45,024 nt of DNA, taken from the NCBI GenBank assembly GCA_017744515.1, contig JAGIBF010000065.1:1-45024 (forward strand). The letters run 5' to 3'. Below the pieces are notes generated by a model. It searched no databases. It had not been told where the DNA came from and saw only the letters and a list, made by a program, of their open reading frames with translations. The stretch is from Niastella sp. Its GTDB lineage: Bacteria > Bacteroidota > Bacteroidia > Chitinophagales > Chitinophagaceae. How positions within the stretch are numbered: position 1 is the stretch's first letter; every line of letters begins with the position of its first letter. Positions 16,906 to 25,514 of the stretch are shown piece by piece. The translations under genes and the position numbers were made by a program.

Positions 16906-16997
16906 GGGTCATCCTGGGGTTTTCTTAGGGCATTTTTACGGTTTTATGGGGTTTTATACCCTAAAATAATCTCAGGATAACCCAATCTAAACCGTAA
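16906..16997. promoter_or_regulatory. Imperfect 25-base inverted repeat with crossing 9-base inverted repeat
   Basis: The stretch 16906-16930 can pair with 16959-16983 (20 Watson-Crick and 2 wobble pairs of 25). In addition TTACGGTTT (16936-16944), which lies in the loop, is complementary to AAACCGTAA (16989-16997) outside the stem, a pseudoknot-like layout. It lies between the divergent genes at 16827 and 17065. It may be a cis-acting RNA or a decayed repeat. Confidence 0.4.
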
Positions 16998-17064
16998 ATA
17001 TTACGTATGTTACTAATATCGGGAGGCCTGCTGGATAGTAGCATTAAACAGTAAAAATCTTTTT

Positions 17065-17388
17065 ATGGCTATCAGCGAAAATGTATTACTGAAAAAACTG
17101 TCCGGACACCTGGGCAAACAGCTCGTATTCAAACAATATGGTGATAAAACCATCGTGAGCGCCTACCCGGATATGAGTCGGCGTAAGCTTAGTTCAAAGC
17201 AAAAGCGTGTGAATATCATCATGCGGGAAGCCAATGAGGAAGCACAAAGAATAATGGCAGATGAGGAACAAAGGCATGCAGCGCAGGTGCGGCTGGACGT
17301 AACAAGCAATAAACTGTATACCGCATTGATCAGCGAATATTTTAAGGCCATACAGCCAGCCGGGAAAGCTTCATCTGGCAAGCAGTAG
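17065..17388 (+). CDS. Small conserved hypothetical protein
   Basis: The 107-residue protein is mostly helical and charged, with no signal peptide and no membrane segment, so cytoplasmic. Residues 1-36 (MAISENVLLKKLSGHLGKQL onward) look like a small beta-containing head (LVFKQYGDKTIVSAYPDMS); residues 38-85 form a long charged helix (RKLSSKQKRVNIIMREANEE...). I recognise this shape as a common Bacteroidota hypothetical protein but no function is known to me. It converges on the HEAT-repeat gene with 14 bases between stops. Confidence 0.7.
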   Translation: MAISENVLLKKLSGHLGKQLVFKQYGDKTIVSAYPDMSRRKLSSKQKRVNIIMREANEEAQRIMADEEQRHAAQVRLDVTSNKLYTALISEYFKAIQPAGKASSGKQ

Positions 17389-17402
17389 CAGTTAACAGCA
17401 GG

Positions 17403-18422
17403 TTATTGATTGATCTTCTCCAATATCGTTTGGAGATAGTTATGCCTGTTTTCACTGCTAAAAGCCTGAAAAACTTCCTGATCGGGTAATCCTGCCATAC
17501 GACCCAGTATGAGGTAGGTTGCAAAAGCATGACCCTGATTGTGCCAGCGGGCCATTTCAGTAAGCGCCGGCAGGCATTCTTTCCTGAGCGTAGTGAGCAA
17601 AGCGGTATCACGCTGTTGTGTGAGTGATAATAGCACCAATGATCCTTTGTTGCGATCGGTCCAGGATAATGAGTTTAGCATCCTGATAAAAGGAGCGGCG
17701 GGAATTGTCGTTTTTATTTCCGGGTGTTCGTGCAGGTAATCTGACAGTACCCATAATGCACGGGTGGCATTGTTGCGAACCGTTTCATCGCTATCCTGAG
17801 TGGCATACAATAATTCGGGCACCAGCTTTTCTTTATTGGCGCCGTAAGCAATGATCATGGTTGCTATGGCGCGGTGCTCTGCATTGCCGGAGTAATGTAT
17901 CACTTCTCTTAATATACCTTCCTGCTGTCGGGCATAATCTATAAACTTCAATTGCTGCACGCGGGTGGCCGAATCCTGTAGCAGGGCGTAGCCCTCTACC
18001 TGATCCTGCTGACTCTTTCCCTGGCGTACGGCCTCTTCCATCCGCCCGAGGTATAATTGATAGTTGTGTACGATCTCATCGGGCAACTTGCTTTGTTTAT
18101 CAGGATCTTTCCGGTATACAGGTAAGTGATCGGTTGATTCTGCAATACCCACGTAAGCGATTGTCTTACCGGTTTTATCATCACAGCAAACGATCTCGAT
18201 GGAAGCTCCTTTAACGCCAGGGATGGCCTTCATATGATTGATGAGCGTTGCCTTGCTGAGTGTATTGCGATCTACCGGAAAACCTTCTTTTAATTGTGAG
18301 GCTTTGCGCACAGCATCGGCAGATAGGGTACGGTTGCCGTATACATCAATGACTCCAATGGTATCCTGCGCCAGCGCGCAGCAGGCGCCCACCATACAAA
18401 GAAGTGTTAAAAGAGACCGCAT
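17403..18422 (-). CDS. Secreted protein with POTRA-like domain and HEAT-like repeats
   Basis: The start at 18422 gives a signal peptide (MRSLLTLLCMVGACCALAQ), 339 residues; the longer frame from 18482 would overlap the divergent hydrolase start. After the signal peptide, residues about 20-95 read IGVIDVYGNRTLSADAVRK..., KEGFPVDRNTLSKA..., IPGVKGASIEIVC and IAYVGIAES. This is the beta-alpha-alpha-beta-beta pattern of a POTRA domain as in BamA or FtsQ. Residues about 165-339 are a helical solenoid of HEAT type (AIATMIIAYGANKEKLVPELLYA, NNATRALWVLSDYL, and so on). I know of no standard protein with this pair of parts. It is exported, presumably periplasmic; no barrel follows the POTRA part. Confidence 0.75.
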   Translation of the reverse strand: MRSLLTLLCMVGACCALAQDTIGVIDVYGNRTLSADAVRKASQLKEGFPVDRNTLSKATLINHMKAIPGVKGASIEIVCCDDKTGKTIAYVGIAESTDHLPVYRKDPDKQSKLPDEIVHNYQLYLGRMEEAVRQGKSQQDQVEGYALLQDSATRVQQLKFIDYARQQEGILREVIHYSGNAEHRAIATMIIAYGANKEKLVPELLYATQDSDETVRNNATRALWVLSDYLHEHPEIKTTIPAAPFIRMLNSLSWTDRNKGSLVLLSLTQQRDTALLTTLRKECLPALTEMARWHNQGHAFATYLILGRMAGLPDQEVFQAFSSENRHNYLQTILEKINQ

Positions 18423-18472
18423 AATGGCAAAGTAGTAAATTTGCGTATATTTTTCAGTCAAATTCACAGGAT

Positions 18473-19117
18473 TTGAAAGCATACTTTATCAGTGGGATGG
18501 CTGCCGATGAGCGGGTATTCAAATATGTCCGCCTGCCCGAAGGGTATGAGATTGTACACCTTACGTGGATTGCGCCTCAGCAAAACGAATCCCTGTCGTC
18601 CTACGCTATACGCATGGCGGAAAGGATCGATACCAGCGAACCGTTTGTGCTGGTAGGCCTGTCGTTTGGCGGTATGCTGGTCACTGAAATTGCCAAACGC
18701 TATCAGCCTGTAAAAACGATCCTCATTGCCAGTATTCCCCTGTCGGCACACCTGCCAGGCTATTTCCGGATAGCCGCAACCATGCGCCTGCACAAAGTAG
18801 TGCCCATCGGCCTGGTTAAAACGGCGGCCCGCCTGAAACGCTTCATCACCAATGAAAAGTCGGAAGATAAAAAGCTGTTGTGGGAGATCATTAAAAGCAG
18901 TGATGCCAAATTTATCCGCTGGAGCATGGAAGCCGTATTGAACTGGAAGAATGAAGAAATGCCGAAGACAATACTGCACATTCATGGCACCCGCGATGAA
19001 GTATTGCCTGCCCGGTATACTACCCCTACTCATATAATACCCAAAGCCGGCCACCTGATGGTGATGTCTCAACCGGAAGAAGTAAACAGGATATTACACA
19101 ACGTATTGGCTGTATAG
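18473..19117 (+). CDS. Alpha/beta hydrolase, TTG start
   Basis: The 214-residue protein has the nucleophile elbow GLSFGG (Ser64), an acid at Asp175 in HGTRDEVLP and the catalytic His194 in KAGHLMV, so the triad is complete. A helical lid region lies between about 95 and 150. No ATG precedes the conserved YFISGMAADERVF strand in frame, so translation must begin at the TTG at 18473. There is no signal peptide; the enzyme is cytoplasmic. Substrate unknown (carboxyl ester, thioester or similar). It diverges from the POTRA/HEAT gene with only 50 bases between the starts, so both promoters share a very short region. Confidence 0.8.
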   Translation: MKAYFISGMAADERVFKYVRLPEGYEIVHLTWIAPQQNESLSSYAIRMAERIDTSEPFVLVGLSFGGMLVTEIAKRYQPVKTILIASIPLSAHLPGYFRIAATMRLHKVVPIGLVKTAARLKRFITNEKSEDKKLLWEIIKSSDAKFIRWSMEAVLNWKNEEMPKTILHIHGTRDEVLPARYTTPTHIIPKAGHLMVMSQPEEVNRILHNVLAV

Positions 19118-19165
19118 TAGTTAAAAATCATATTTAGAACAGTAATCCCTGTTGATAAAACAAAG

Positions 19166-19195
19166 TTTTTTCTTTCATTCCTTCACTTACATTTG
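19166..19195 (+). promoter_or_regulatory. Putative Bacteroidota promoter for tex
   Basis: TACATTTG (19188-19195) matches the -7 consensus TAnnTTTG; a TTTT run about 18 bases upstream can serve as a weak -33 element. It lies 36 bases before the start codon. Confidence 0.45.
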
Positions 19196-19230
19196 CGACC
19201 CTGATTTAAGTCAGGAGTAAAAAATAGACC

Positions 19231-21519
19231 ATGGAATTAAAGTACGTACAAAAGATTGCCGAAAAATTAAGCCTTACACTGAAACAGGTCACCAATATCC
19301 ACGATCTGCATGCCGAAGGAGCTACCATCCCCTTTATGGCGCGTTATCGTAAAGAAGCGACCAACAATGCCGATGAAGTGGCGATTGGTAATGTGGTGGA
19401 GCAGATCAATTATTTCAACGAGCTCGACAAACGCAAGGACACCGTGATCAAAACGATCGACGGTTTGGGGAAGCTGACACCCGAGTTGAAAGACCGAATC
19501 GAGAATTGCTATGACGCTACCGAATTAGAAGATATTTACCTGCCCTATAAACCCAAACGCAAAACAAGAGCTACCCAGGCCATCGAAAAAGGGCTGGAAC
19601 CGCTGGCCAAAATACTCTTCGAACAAGGCAATGAAGATCCCAATGCCGAAGCGGCTAAGTTCATTACCGACCAGGTGAAGGACAACAAAGAGGCATTGCA
19701 GGGAGCGCGTGATATTATAGCTGAGTGGGTGGCAGAACATGAGCAGGCACGGAATAAAGTACGCCAGTTGTTTACCGAAACAGCTGTGTTTACTTCTAAA
19801 GTACTTACCAGCAAGAAAGACGAAGAAGAAGCACAGAAATACCGCGACTACTTCGAGTTTAATGAGCCGTTATCAGAAAGCCCTTCTCACCGTGTACTGG
19901 CTATCCGCCGTGGTGAAAAAGAAGGCTACCTCGTAATGGATATCAATATCGATAAGCAGACGGCTGTAGATGAGCTGGACAGGATATTTATCAAAGCATC
20001 CAATCCCAACAGCACTGAAGTAAAGAAAGCCATCGAAGATAGCTTTGACCGCCTGCTGAAATCGTCCATCGAAAATGAGTTCCGTCTCGTGAGCAAGAAC
20101 AAGGCCGACGAAGAAGCGATCAATGTATTTACAGAAAACCTGCGACAGTTGCTGTTGGCTTCTCCGCTGGGTTCCAGGAAAGTGCTGGCACTCGATCCGG
20201 GCTTCCGCACAGGTTGTAAAGTAGTTTGCCTCGATGCGCAGGGCAACCTCGTATACCATGGCGTGATCTATCCCCATCCGCCACAGAATGAATGGTCAAA
20301 GAGCGAAGCAGAAATAAAATTCCTCGTTGAAAAGTATGGTATCGAAGCCATTGGTGTAGGTAACGGTACTGCCGGCCGTGAAACCGAGCAGCTGGTAAGA
20401 GGTATTGACTTTGGCCGCCCGGTAAGCGTGTTCCAAGTAAATGAAAGCGGCGCTTCCATCTATTCTGCTTCTGAAGTAGCGCGTGAGGAGTTTCCTGATC
20501 AGGACGTAACCGTACGTGGTGCGGTGAGCATCGGCCGCAGGCTGCTCGATCCGTTGAGCGAACTGGTAAAGATCGATCCCAAATCCATCGGGGTAGGGCA
20601 GTACCAGCACGACGTGAACCAAACCAAACTGAAGGATGCACTGGATAGGGTAGTAGAAAGCGCAGTAAACTATGTAGGCGTGGATGTAAACACCGCCTCC
20701 AAGCACCTGCTGTTATATGTATCCGGTCTCAACAATACACTGGCTAAAAACATTGTAGAATACCGTGCTCAAAATGGCGCTTTCAAAAGCCGCGCTGAAT
20801 TGAAGAAAGTACCCATGATGGGACCTAAGACCTTCGAACAGTGCGCAGGGTTCTTACGTATCTCTGGTGCAGAAAATCCTTTGGACAACTCTTCCGTTCA
20901 CCCCGAAAGCTATTTCGTGGTAGAGCAAATGGCCAAAGACCTGCAGGCTTCTTTGGAAGACCTGATCAAGCAATCCGAACTGCGCAAGAAGATCAATAAA
21001 AAACAATACATCAGCGAAACCATTGGTGAGTTCACCATTGCAGATATTCTTAAAGAATTGGAAAAGCCGGGCCGTGACCCACGTGCGCAAATCGAAGAGT
21101 TCCGCTTCGATGATACGATCAAATCTATCGAAGACGTGAAGCCGGGTATGACGGTGCCAGGCATTGTGACCAACATCACCAACTTCGGTGCGTTTGTAGA
21201 CATCGGCGTAAAGCAGGATGGTCTCGTACATATTTCTCAACTCAGCAATACCTTCGTATCCGACCCTAACCAGGTAGTGAAGCTAAACCAGAAAGTAACA
21301 GTAACCGTTACAGAAGTAGATGTGGCCAGAAAGCGCATTGCCCTTACGATGAAAGACCAACAGAAGAGCAGTGGTGGAGGTCAGCAGCGCAGGAACGAAG
21401 GCACTGGCGGTGGCAACAGGCCTGCCGGCGGTGGTAGTAAAGGACAACCTAAGAAGCAGGAGCCGCTCAACCCTTTCCAGGCCAAGCTGATGGAGCTGAA
21501 GAAGAAGTTCAATGATTAG
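19231..21519 (+). CDS. tex: Tex family RNA-binding protein with S1 domain
   Basis: The 762-residue protein has the full Tex layout: N-terminal helical Tex_N with IPFMARYRKEAT (about 33-44), a YqgF/RNase H-like domain (LALDPGFRTGCK around 323), two helix-hairpin-helix segments (GLNNTLAKNIVEYR and PMMGPKTFEQCAGFLRI), and an S1 RNA-binding domain (GMTVPGIVTNITNFGAFVDI, about 630-705). A Gly/Arg/Lys-rich tail follows (about 708-750). Tex binds nucleic acid and acts in transcription-associated processes; in Bordetella it affects toxin expression. Single gene with its own terminator. Confidence 0.95.
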   Translation: MELKYVQKIAEKLSLTLKQVTNIHDLHAEGATIPFMARYRKEATNNADEVAIGNVVEQINYFNELDKRKDTVIKTIDGLGKLTPELKDRIENCYDATELEDIYLPYKPKRKTRATQAIEKGLEPLAKILFEQGNEDPNAEAAKFITDQVKDNKEALQGARDIIAEWVAEHEQARNKVRQLFTETAVFTSKVLTSKKDEEEAQKYRDYFEFNEPLSESPSHRVLAIRRGEKEGYLVMDINIDKQTAVDELDRIFIKASNPNSTEVKKAIEDSFDRLLKSSIENEFRLVSKNKADEEAINVFTENLRQLLLASPLGSRKVLALDPGFRTGCKVVCLDAQGNLVYHGVIYPHPPQNEWSKSEAEIKFLVEKYGIEAIGVGNGTAGRETEQLVRGIDFGRPVSVFQVNESGASIYSASEVAREEFPDQDVTVRGAVSIGRRLLDPLSELVKIDPKSIGVGQYQHDVNQTKLKDALDRVVESAVNYVGVDVNTASKHLLLYVSGLNNTLAKNIVEYRAQNGAFKSRAELKKVPMMGPKTFEQCAGFLRISGAENPLDNSSVHPESYFVVEQMAKDLQASLEDLIKQSELRKKINKKQYISETIGEFTIADILKELEKPGRDPRAQIEEFRFDDTIKSIEDVKPGMTVPGIVTNITNFGAFVDIGVKQDGLVHISQLSNTFVSDPNQVVKLNQKVTVTVTEVDVARKRIALTMKDQQKSSGGGQQRRNEGTGGGNRPAGGGSKGQPKKQEPLNPFQAKLMELKKKFND

Positions 21520-21552
21520 AAAATGTAAGTGCTGAATATTTTCTATGTATCG

Positions 21553-21579
21553 AAGCCGGTTGTATAACCGGCTTTTTTT
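21553..21579 (+). terminator. Intrinsic terminator after tex
   Basis: AAGCCGGTT (21553-21561) pairs perfectly with AACCGGCTT (21566-21574), GTAT loop, T run. Confidence 0.9.
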
Positions 21580-21583
21580 ATAG

Positions 21584-22891
21584 CTACGGAAAAACAACGC
21601 TGAATACAGTTCCCTTGCCGGCTGTGGATTGCACGTCGATACGAATGTTATGGTATTGTGCAATGCTCTTCACAATAGAAAGCCCCAGGCCATAACCTTC
21701 ACCTTCAATGCGGTTGGCCTTCTTAAAGCGGTTGAATATAGTATCGATCTCTTCAGGTGGTATGCCTACTCCGGTATCTTCAATAGCTACAGTCCAGAAG
21801 GCGCCGACCCGCCGGGCAGTAATGGTAATAGTCCCGCCTTCTTTATTATACCGGATGGCATTATTGATGAGGTTATAAAATAACTGGAAGAGGAGGTCAT
21901 GGTTCATGTTGTCAATAACAACATCGTCAGGAATAGCTATGGTGACCTGCAGGTCCCTCGATGTGGCCCTGTGCTCCAGCTCTTCCATTACATCGTTTAT
22001 CAGCGCTTTTATATAGACGGTGTCTGTGCGGGCAAACTGGTCATTCTCGATGCGCGAGATCAGCAACAAAGAGTGGACGATCTTCTTCAGCCTGTTCAGC
22101 GTTTTCATCATGCCCGTGAGCTTTTGCTGCAACTCTTCATCCATCTCACTATCCACCATCAGGTTCTCGATCTTGTTTTGCAGGATACTGATAGGCGTCA
22201 TCAATTCATGAGAGGCATTCGAGGTAAACTCCCGTTCCTTATCGAATGCTTCCTTGATCTTACCCATCAATGCAAGCAGGGACTGATCGAGGTATTGAAA
22301 ATCGGAAGTGCTTGTTTTAACAGGTGGTGCATGCTCCTTAAAAGGAAACCGTGTATTGATGAGCCGGGTGCGTATGATGGTGCCCAGCGGCCGCAATACC
22401 AGGCGTGTATAAATAAGGTCGACTAAGATGGTAAGAATGATAAGCACGATCAATACATACAGGGCTACCCGCTGGAGCGGCCGGTTGTATTGACTGATGG
22501 TGGAAGTGGTTTTGCCTACTTCGAGGGTGTAATGCTTGTTTTTATAAGCAAATGAATGCCGCAATATCCTGTAGTTTAAAGTATCACCCTCTACAAGTCG
22601 GCGGGAAGTTTCTATGGTGTCACGTACCGCGCCGGTGCTATCAGGCTCCAGTGAAATATATTCCTCTTTGAGCATGGTATAGCTGCCATAACTATCCTCA
22701 CCCTGCAAGTAATAATCGATGCCATTACTGTTGATGGCCTTCAGCACCTTCTTCTTTTGTTCGCGCAGGTTGTAATTGGTATATTCAGAAGCAACCCTGT
22801 TTACCAACAGCGGCAGCAGCAGCACGAAGAGTACTACAATCGCCATCTTGGAGAGCGTAATGAAAAGGGTTAGTTTGGTGAATAGTTTCAA
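21584..22891 (-). CDS. Sensor histidine kinase, HAMP-less two-TM type
   Basis: The 435-residue protein has two membrane helices (about 12-32 and 141-163) that frame a periplasmic sensor of about 105 residues, rich in Tyr and charged residues. The H-box SNASHELMTPIS places the phosphorylated histidine at 228. ATP-binding parts follow: FYNLINNAIRYN (N box), DTGVGIP (G1) and GEGYGLGLSI (G2). The start codon is TTG (22891), only two bases after the stop of the response regulator, so translation is probably coupled. It ends the operon and faces the tex terminator. The signal is unknown; the two exported proteins at the head of the operon may be part of the sensed pathway. Confidence 0.92.
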   Translation of the reverse strand: MKLFTKLTLFITLSKMAIVVLFVLLLPLLVNRVASEYTNYNLREQKKKVLKAINSNGIDYYLQGEDSYGSYTMLKEEYISLEPDSTGAVRDTIETSRRLVEGDTLNYRILRHSFAYKNKHYTLEVGKTTSTISQYNRPLQRVALYVLIVLIILTILVDLIYTRLVLRPLGTIIRTRLINTRFPFKEHAPPVKTSTSDFQYLDQSLLALMGKIKEAFDKEREFTSNASHELMTPISILQNKIENLMVDSEMDEELQQKLTGMMKTLNRLKKIVHSLLLISRIENDQFARTDTVYIKALINDVMEELEHRATSRDLQVTIAIPDDVVIDNMNHDLLFQLFYNLINNAIRYNKEGGTITITARRVGAFWTVAIEDTGVGIPPEEIDTIFNRFKKANRIEGEGYGLGLSIVKSIAQYHNIRIDVQSTAGKGTVFSVVFP

Positions 22892-22893
22892 GC

Positions 22894-23568
22894 TTAGATC
22901 TTTATTTTATAACCAATGCCGCGGATCGTTTGCAGCCATTCTGCCGGTGCGTAAGCGGTCAGCTTTTTGCGAATATTCTTGATGTGCACATCTATAAAAT
23001 TAGAATCATAATCGTCATCGGAGAAATTGCCCCAGATATGTTCACTCAATTGTGAGCGGGTGAGCGGCCTGTTCTTGTGCAGCAACATATAGTTGAGCAG
23101 GTCGAACTCTTTACGCGACAACCCGATCTCCTGTCCTTCAAAAAGAATAGCCCGTTTACTGAGGTCGACAGTAAAGTCACCCAGTGCCACCAACGAATCC
23201 TTCAAGCCTGATTTCCTGCGCGAAATAGCGTGCATACGCGATTGCAACTCCAGTAGCGAAAAAGGCTTGGGCAGGTAATCATCGGCGCCGAGGTCCAGCC
23301 CCTTGATCCTGTCTTCGAGGTCACCACGGGCGGTCAATATGATATAAGAAGCGCCGGGGCAACATTTCTTGGCTTCCTGCAATACGTGCAGCCCATCTTT
23401 ATCCGGAAGCCCGAGATCGAGGAGAATGAAATCATACTGGTTTTCTTCCATCATCTTTTGCCCCTGCCTGGCTGTAAAAGCAAGGTCGCAGAGATAGAAT
23501 GCTTTCTGTAGAAATGCTTCCATTTCCAGCGCCAGCGATCTTTCATCTTCAACGATCAGTACTTTCAT
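22894..23568 (-). CDS. Response regulator, OmpR/PhoB family
   Basis: The 224-residue regulator has a receiver domain with the acidic pocket (VEDE, 7-10), phospho-acceptor Asp51 (LLDLGLPD), Thr79 (ILTA) and Lys101 (PKPF). A C-terminal winged helix follows with LSRKEFDLLNYMLLHKNRPLTR and the recognition-helix region DVHIKNIRKKL, then GIGYKI. It is a DNA-binding transcription regulator, partner of the kinase two bases downstream. Its start lies 4 bases after the stop of the barrel gene. Confidence 0.95.
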   Translation of the reverse strand: MKVLIVEDERSLALEMEAFLQKAFYLCDLAFTARQGQKMMEENQYDFILLDLGLPDKDGLHVLQEAKKCCPGASYIILTARGDLEDRIKGLDLGADDYLPKPFSLLELQSRMHAISRRKSGLKDSLVALGDFTVDLSKRAILFEGQEIGLSRKEFDLLNYMLLHKNRPLTRSQLSEHIWGNFSDDDYDSNFIDVHIKNIRKKLTAYAPAEWLQTIRGIGYKIKI

Positions 23569-23572
23569 AAGC

Positions 23573-24442
23573 TTAAAACTGGTAGTAAAAGCTAAGGGTG
23601 AAAAATGAGTTGGTCCTTTCCGTACCTGTCTCCGGTTTCTTGCCCAGAACCGACAACTGGTACGCTACTTCAAACAGGTAGCTGGCCCGGTTGTAAGCAA
23701 GCGGCAACTTAAAGTTATACGAAAGCAGGTCAAAACTGGTTTTGGTGGTCGTAGTAGTTTCATTACTATTCTGGCCACCTCCTAATACAGGCGGCAGCAG
23801 CACGCCCAGCAGACTATCCCTAAACCGCTTTTCTTTTACATAAGTCTCGTAAAAATGCTGGGTGCCTCCCACTACATTGACAGCAGGCGTCAACGACACG
23901 AAATCTTTAGGGCTGAATAAACTGCCGAGGTTGATGAACTTACCGGTGCCAAGCGTAACGAATACATCCTGCGTTTTACCAAAAGCATAGTCGGCATTGA
24001 CGGAAGTGCTCAACCAGTTAGTCAGGGTGAGTGAAGCACTTATATTATCTGCATTGGCAGCCTGTATAAAAGGCGAACCCGTGGGAAAGAAAGTATGGCT
24101 ATAGCTGATATCGGCAGCAAGTGTTTTGCTGAGGTTGAAAGATATACCCGCTCCCAGACTGGTGGCAGAAACAGCAGCGCCGGAGTCGTTCAGTAATTTA
24201 TACCCCATGCCGGTGAAGTAAATACCGGAACGTAGTTGATACGTAGCACTGGCTGCGATATAAGGCATGCTTTCCTGCGCACGCTGGCCATAATAACTGG
24301 CATTGTTGGCATACGATACACCCAGCGTGAGCGTGGATTTGTTGACGATGGCAGTATCCGGAGCTACCTGGGCGCTGTCGGCTTGTGCAAAACAATACGA
24401 GCTCAGGAGCGCGGTTGTAATAAGGGTGATAATAGATTTCAT
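23573..24442 (-). CDS. Outer-membrane beta-barrel protein in two-component operon
   Basis: The 289-residue precursor has a signal peptide (MKSIITLITTALLSSYCFAQ) and then about a dozen amphipathic strands (LTLGVSYANNASYYG, IYFTGMGYKLL, LAADISYSHTFF, FKLPLAYNRASYLFEVAYQL and others), ending in FFTLSFYYQF with the terminal aromatic typical of barrels. It should sit in the outer membrane. It is encoded 12 bases after the Pro/Lys-rich gene and 4 bases before the response regulator. It may be a target, a sensor accessory or a transport pore of the signalling system; that link is inferred from the operon only. Confidence 0.8.
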   Translation of the reverse strand: MKSIITLITTALLSSYCFAQADSAQVAPDTAIVNKSTLTLGVSYANNASYYGQRAQESMPYIAASATYQLRSGIYFTGMGYKLLNDSGAAVSATSLGAGISFNLSKTLAADISYSHTFFPTGSPFIQAANADNISASLTLTNWLSTSVNADYAFGKTQDVFVTLGTGKFINLGSLFSPKDFVSLTPAVNVVGGTQHFYETYVKEKRFRDSLLGVLLPPVLGGGQNSNETTTTTKTSFDLLSYNFKLPLAYNRASYLFEVAYQLSVLGKKPETGTERTNSFFTLSFYYQF

Positions 24443-24454
24443 AAACAGGCGGAT

Positions 24455-24775
24455 TTAATGCCCGATGAGTCCCGTAATAGGCTTTATGATCTTAGGCTTG
24501 ATGACTTTGATCGGTTTCACCGGAACAGTTGGTAAGGGAACCGGTTTAACCTGCCTGCGGGATTTCGGAACTTCCTTTATTTTTTTATCTGGCTTGGTGG
24601 GGGTTGGCGATTCTTCTTCAGGCTTTTTTACTTCAGGGATAGTATCAGCGACACTCCTCATCTTATAGATGCCCGCCAGGTTACGGAAACCTTTCATGCC
24701 CCCATCATTACCGAAGCCGGTGAGCGGACGGATGATGAAAAGCAGCACAATGAAAATGAGTCTTCGTGTCAGCAT
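24455..24775 (-). CDS. Small exported Pro/Lys-rich protein, first gene of the two-component operon
   Basis: The 106-residue protein starts with a hydrophobic export signal (RLIFIVLLFIIRPLTGF). The middle (about 48-97) is almost all Pro, Lys, Val, Glu and Ile in short repeats such as VKPIKVIKPKIIKPI. This is an extended, positively charged stretch that could span the periplasm or touch peptidoglycan or lipopolysaccharide. No domain is recognised. It heads the four-gene minus-strand operon with gaps of 12, 4 and 2 bases. Confidence 0.65.
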   Translation of the reverse strand: MLTRRLIFIVLLFIIRPLTGFGNDGGMKGFRNLAGIYKMRSVADTIPEVKKPEEESPTPTKPDKKIKEVPKSRRQVKPVPLPTVPVKPIKVIKPKIIKPITGLIGH

Positions 24776-24783
24776 GATAGCTA

Positions 24784-24832
24784 TTTATAAAAGTAACAGA
24801 TTTTTGCCTTTACGGAGACAAAAATCTGTTAC
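24784..24832 (-). terminator. Terminator between low-complexity secreted gene and two-component operon
   Basis: A perfect 14-bp inverted repeat (24793-24806 with 24819-24832) followed on the minus strand by TTTTATAA. It is AT-rich, so it may be leaky. Confidence 0.65.
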
Positions 24833-24840
24833 CACGTTTG

Positions 24841-25299
24841 TTAGTGAATACCAAGCCTTGCCACGCTGGTGATCCTTGTTTGCACGTGGGTGTTGACTTG
24901 TACAGGCTTCACCATGCTGCCTGCTTTCTGCACGCTGGTTTTCACCTTGGTCTTTACCGCGCTGCCTGTTTCATGAACAGTGGCAACTGTTTGGTGTACC
25001 TTGTTCACACTGGCTGATTTTACTTGTTGAGCCGCTGTAATAGCGGTTTCAGAGGAAGCCGCAGCTTGTGTATGAACAAACGCGTCGTTACTTACTTTGT
25101 TGTTGACAGATGCCTGGCTGCTTGCATTGGCATTTGCCTGTGCAGATGCCTGGCCATTAGCTTTTGAAGGTTTGGTTACCTGGGCATTGGCAGTAACCTG
25201 TGTGCTGGTGCTCGCACTAACCTGCTTGTTGGGTGCTTCCTGTGAAAAAGCGGCGCCCGATACTAATAATACTGCTGCGATTAATACTTTGGTTTTCAT
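24841..25299 (-). CDS. Secreted low-complexity Ala/Ser/Gln/Val-rich protein
   Basis: The start at 25299 (MKTKVLIAAVLLVSGAAFSQ) is a clear signal peptide, giving 152 residues. It is supported by a good -7 box at 25351-25344, which would be too close to a start at 25341. The mature part has no globular pattern: it repeats AQV, ANAS, QAS, NAN and VKTKVKTS-like pieces with many Thr and Val, and no Cys. It looks like a natively unfolded exported protein. Function unknown. It sits upstream of, and in the same direction as, the two-component operon, with a weak terminator between. Confidence 0.65.
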   Translation of the reverse strand: MKTKVLIAAVLLVSGAAFSQEAPNKQVSASTSTQVTANAQVTKPSKANGQASAQANANASSQASVNNKVSNDAFVHTQAAASSETAITAAQQVKSASVNKVHQTVATVHETGSAVKTKVKTSVQKAGSMVKPVQVNTHVQTRITSVARLGIH

Positions 25300-25343
25300 A
25301 ACGTTTGTTTTAAAGTGTGATGGATTAATTATCGAATACAAAA

Positions 25344-25351
25344 CAAACTTA
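25344..25351 (-). promoter_or_regulatory. Putative -7 promoter box for the low-complexity secreted gene
   Basis: Read on the minus strand this is TAAGTTTG, a full match to TAnnTTTG, 45 bases before the chosen start. The -33 side has only TTTC-type words. Confidence 0.45.
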
Positions 25352-25514
25352 GAGGCCGAAGATGAAGGAAAGATGAAAAGTGAATAGCCGGGACAAATCC
25401 TTGTTTCATCGATTCATTTTGCTTTATAAGTGTTAAAATGAATTTTATAGGGTGTGTTATAGTTTAAACATTGTATTTTTTTTATTAACTTCATTATAAA
25501 CTAACTACAACCTG

